From Acidobacteriota bacterium (GTDB taxonomy: Bacteria; Acidobacteriota; Vicinamibacteria; Vicinamibacterales; UBA8438), in assembly GCA_011523485.1 (NCBI GenBank), contig WTGR01000590.1, positions 1-5,020 on the forward strand: 5,020 nt of DNA. Direction: 5' to 3'. Shown here one piece after another: positions 4,632 to 5,020 of this stretch. The position numbers were made by a program, and so were the translations under genes. Each line of letters starts with the position of its first letter. Position 1 is the stretch's first letter. The notes under the pieces are model-generated. The model did not search any database, was not told where the DNA came from, and saw only the letters and a program-made list of their open reading frames with translations.

Positions 4632-5020
4632 CTACTCGTCGAGGGCGAAGACGAACAGCCCGTTGCCCCCCACCGGACGCTTCTCCTCCGGCATCAGATC
4701 GGTGGGGATCATGCCCTGCCAGCTCGCCCCGCCGGCCCCGACGGGCACCGCGACGAATTGCCGGCCGTCCACCGCGTAGCTGATCGGGAACCCCTGGATC
4801 GAGGTCGGCAGGCGCCGGCTCCACAGGATCTCGCCGTCGGCGGCGTCGAAGGCGTAGATGTAGCGATCCCAGCTACCCGCGAACGCGAGCCCGCCGGCGG
4901 TGGTCAGCGCCGCGCTGTTGATGGGGGTCTTGAACCGCTGCCGCCACAGGACCTCGCCGGTGCGGATGCTCATCGACAGCAGCTCGCCGAGCTGGCCGGG
5001 GCTGTCCGGATGGAAGTGGT
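4632..5020 (-). CDS. PQQ-dependent dehydrogenase, C-terminal part (runs off the right edge)
   Basis: The last 128 residues of a quinoprotein beta-propeller are visible; the beginning lies beyond base 5020. Motifs typical of PQQ alcohol dehydrogenases are 'TGEVLWRQRF' and 'DGEILWSRRL' (tryptophan-docking repeats), 'GGLAFAGSWDRYIYAFDA', then 'GFPISYAVDGRQFVAVPVG' near the end. The protein stops shortly after the propeller ('NGLFVFALDE', TAG at 4634-4632), so there is no C-terminal cytochrome c domain and electrons must go to a separate acceptor. Such enzymes oxidise alcohols, sugars or related compounds in the periplasm with pyrroloquinoline quinone; the substrate cannot be told from this end. 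The Met encoded at 4973-4971 is internal, because the frame continues upstream with propeller-like sequence (SPGQLGELLSMSIRTGE). It is convergent with the response regulator. Confidence 0.82.
   Translation of the reverse strand, partial: HFHPDSPGQLGELLSMSIRTGEVLWRQRFKTPINSAALTTAGGLAFAGSWDRYIYAFDAADGEILWSRRLPTSIQGFPISYAVDGRQFVAVPVGAGGASWQGMIPTDLMPEEKRPVGGNGLFVFALDE

Noticed and set aside
1..5020. CRISPR arrays, tRNA/rRNA genes, insertion sequences, integron sites
   Set aside because: No regularly spaced repeats, cloverleaf or rRNA signature, transposase or terminal inverted repeats were seen on either strand.

Overview
The window is GC-rich (roughly 70% by eye) chromosomal DNA from a bacterium. 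The best guess is an Acidobacteriota member, possibly Vicinamibacteria-like. This rests on the style of three genes: a signal-peptide-bearing HpcH/HpaI-type aldolase, a stand-alone MacB-type ATPase with the NLHS D-loop, and a PQQ dehydrogenase. It is an inference from recalled family resemblance, not a search result.

Layout, left to right. (1) 1-295, minus: the N-terminal part of an exported HpcH/HpaI-like aldolase that runs off the left edge. (2) 296-466: a divergent intergenic spacer with a perfect 8-2-8 inverted repeat (357-374), a candidate operator. (3) 467-1144, plus: a complete MacB/LolD-type ABC ATPase with no permease beside it. (4) 1147-1860, minus: a SprT-like zinc metalloprotease with a predicted N-terminal SH3-like barrel and a C-terminal zinc ribbon, tail-to-tail with the ATPase and 2 bp away. 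(5) About 1848-2156, plus: the C-terminal two thirds of a VapC-type PIN toxin whose front is missing. The start of the SprT-like gene lies inside this relic. (6) 2157-2667: 511 bp without a recognisable gene, holding one strong GC hairpin (2245-2278) and a near-perfect 16-bp palindrome (2609-2624) just before the next operon. (7) 2668-3813 and 3810-4469, plus: a soluble PAS sensor histidine kinase and a NarL/LuxR-type response regulator, translationally coupled by an ATGA overlap. (8) 4470-4631: a convergent spacer with small hairpins and a strong intrinsic terminator (4571-4600). (9) 4632-5020, minus: the C-terminal end of a PQQ-dependent dehydrogenase that runs off the right edge.

How the genes work together. 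The kinase and regulator are clearly one signalling unit; its targets are not in view, apart from possible autoregulation at the palindrome. The aldolase-like protein and the quinoprotein dehydrogenase are both expected outside the cytoplasm, but they lie at opposite ends of the window and are not shown to be linked. The ATPase and the SprT-like protease appear to be single-gene units. I see no phage, transposon, CRISPR array or RNA gene. No clearly new multi-gene system is evident. The points most worth a second look are the SprT-like architecture and its start inside a toxin relic, the kinase lacking the usual N-box glutamate, and the two candidate operators.
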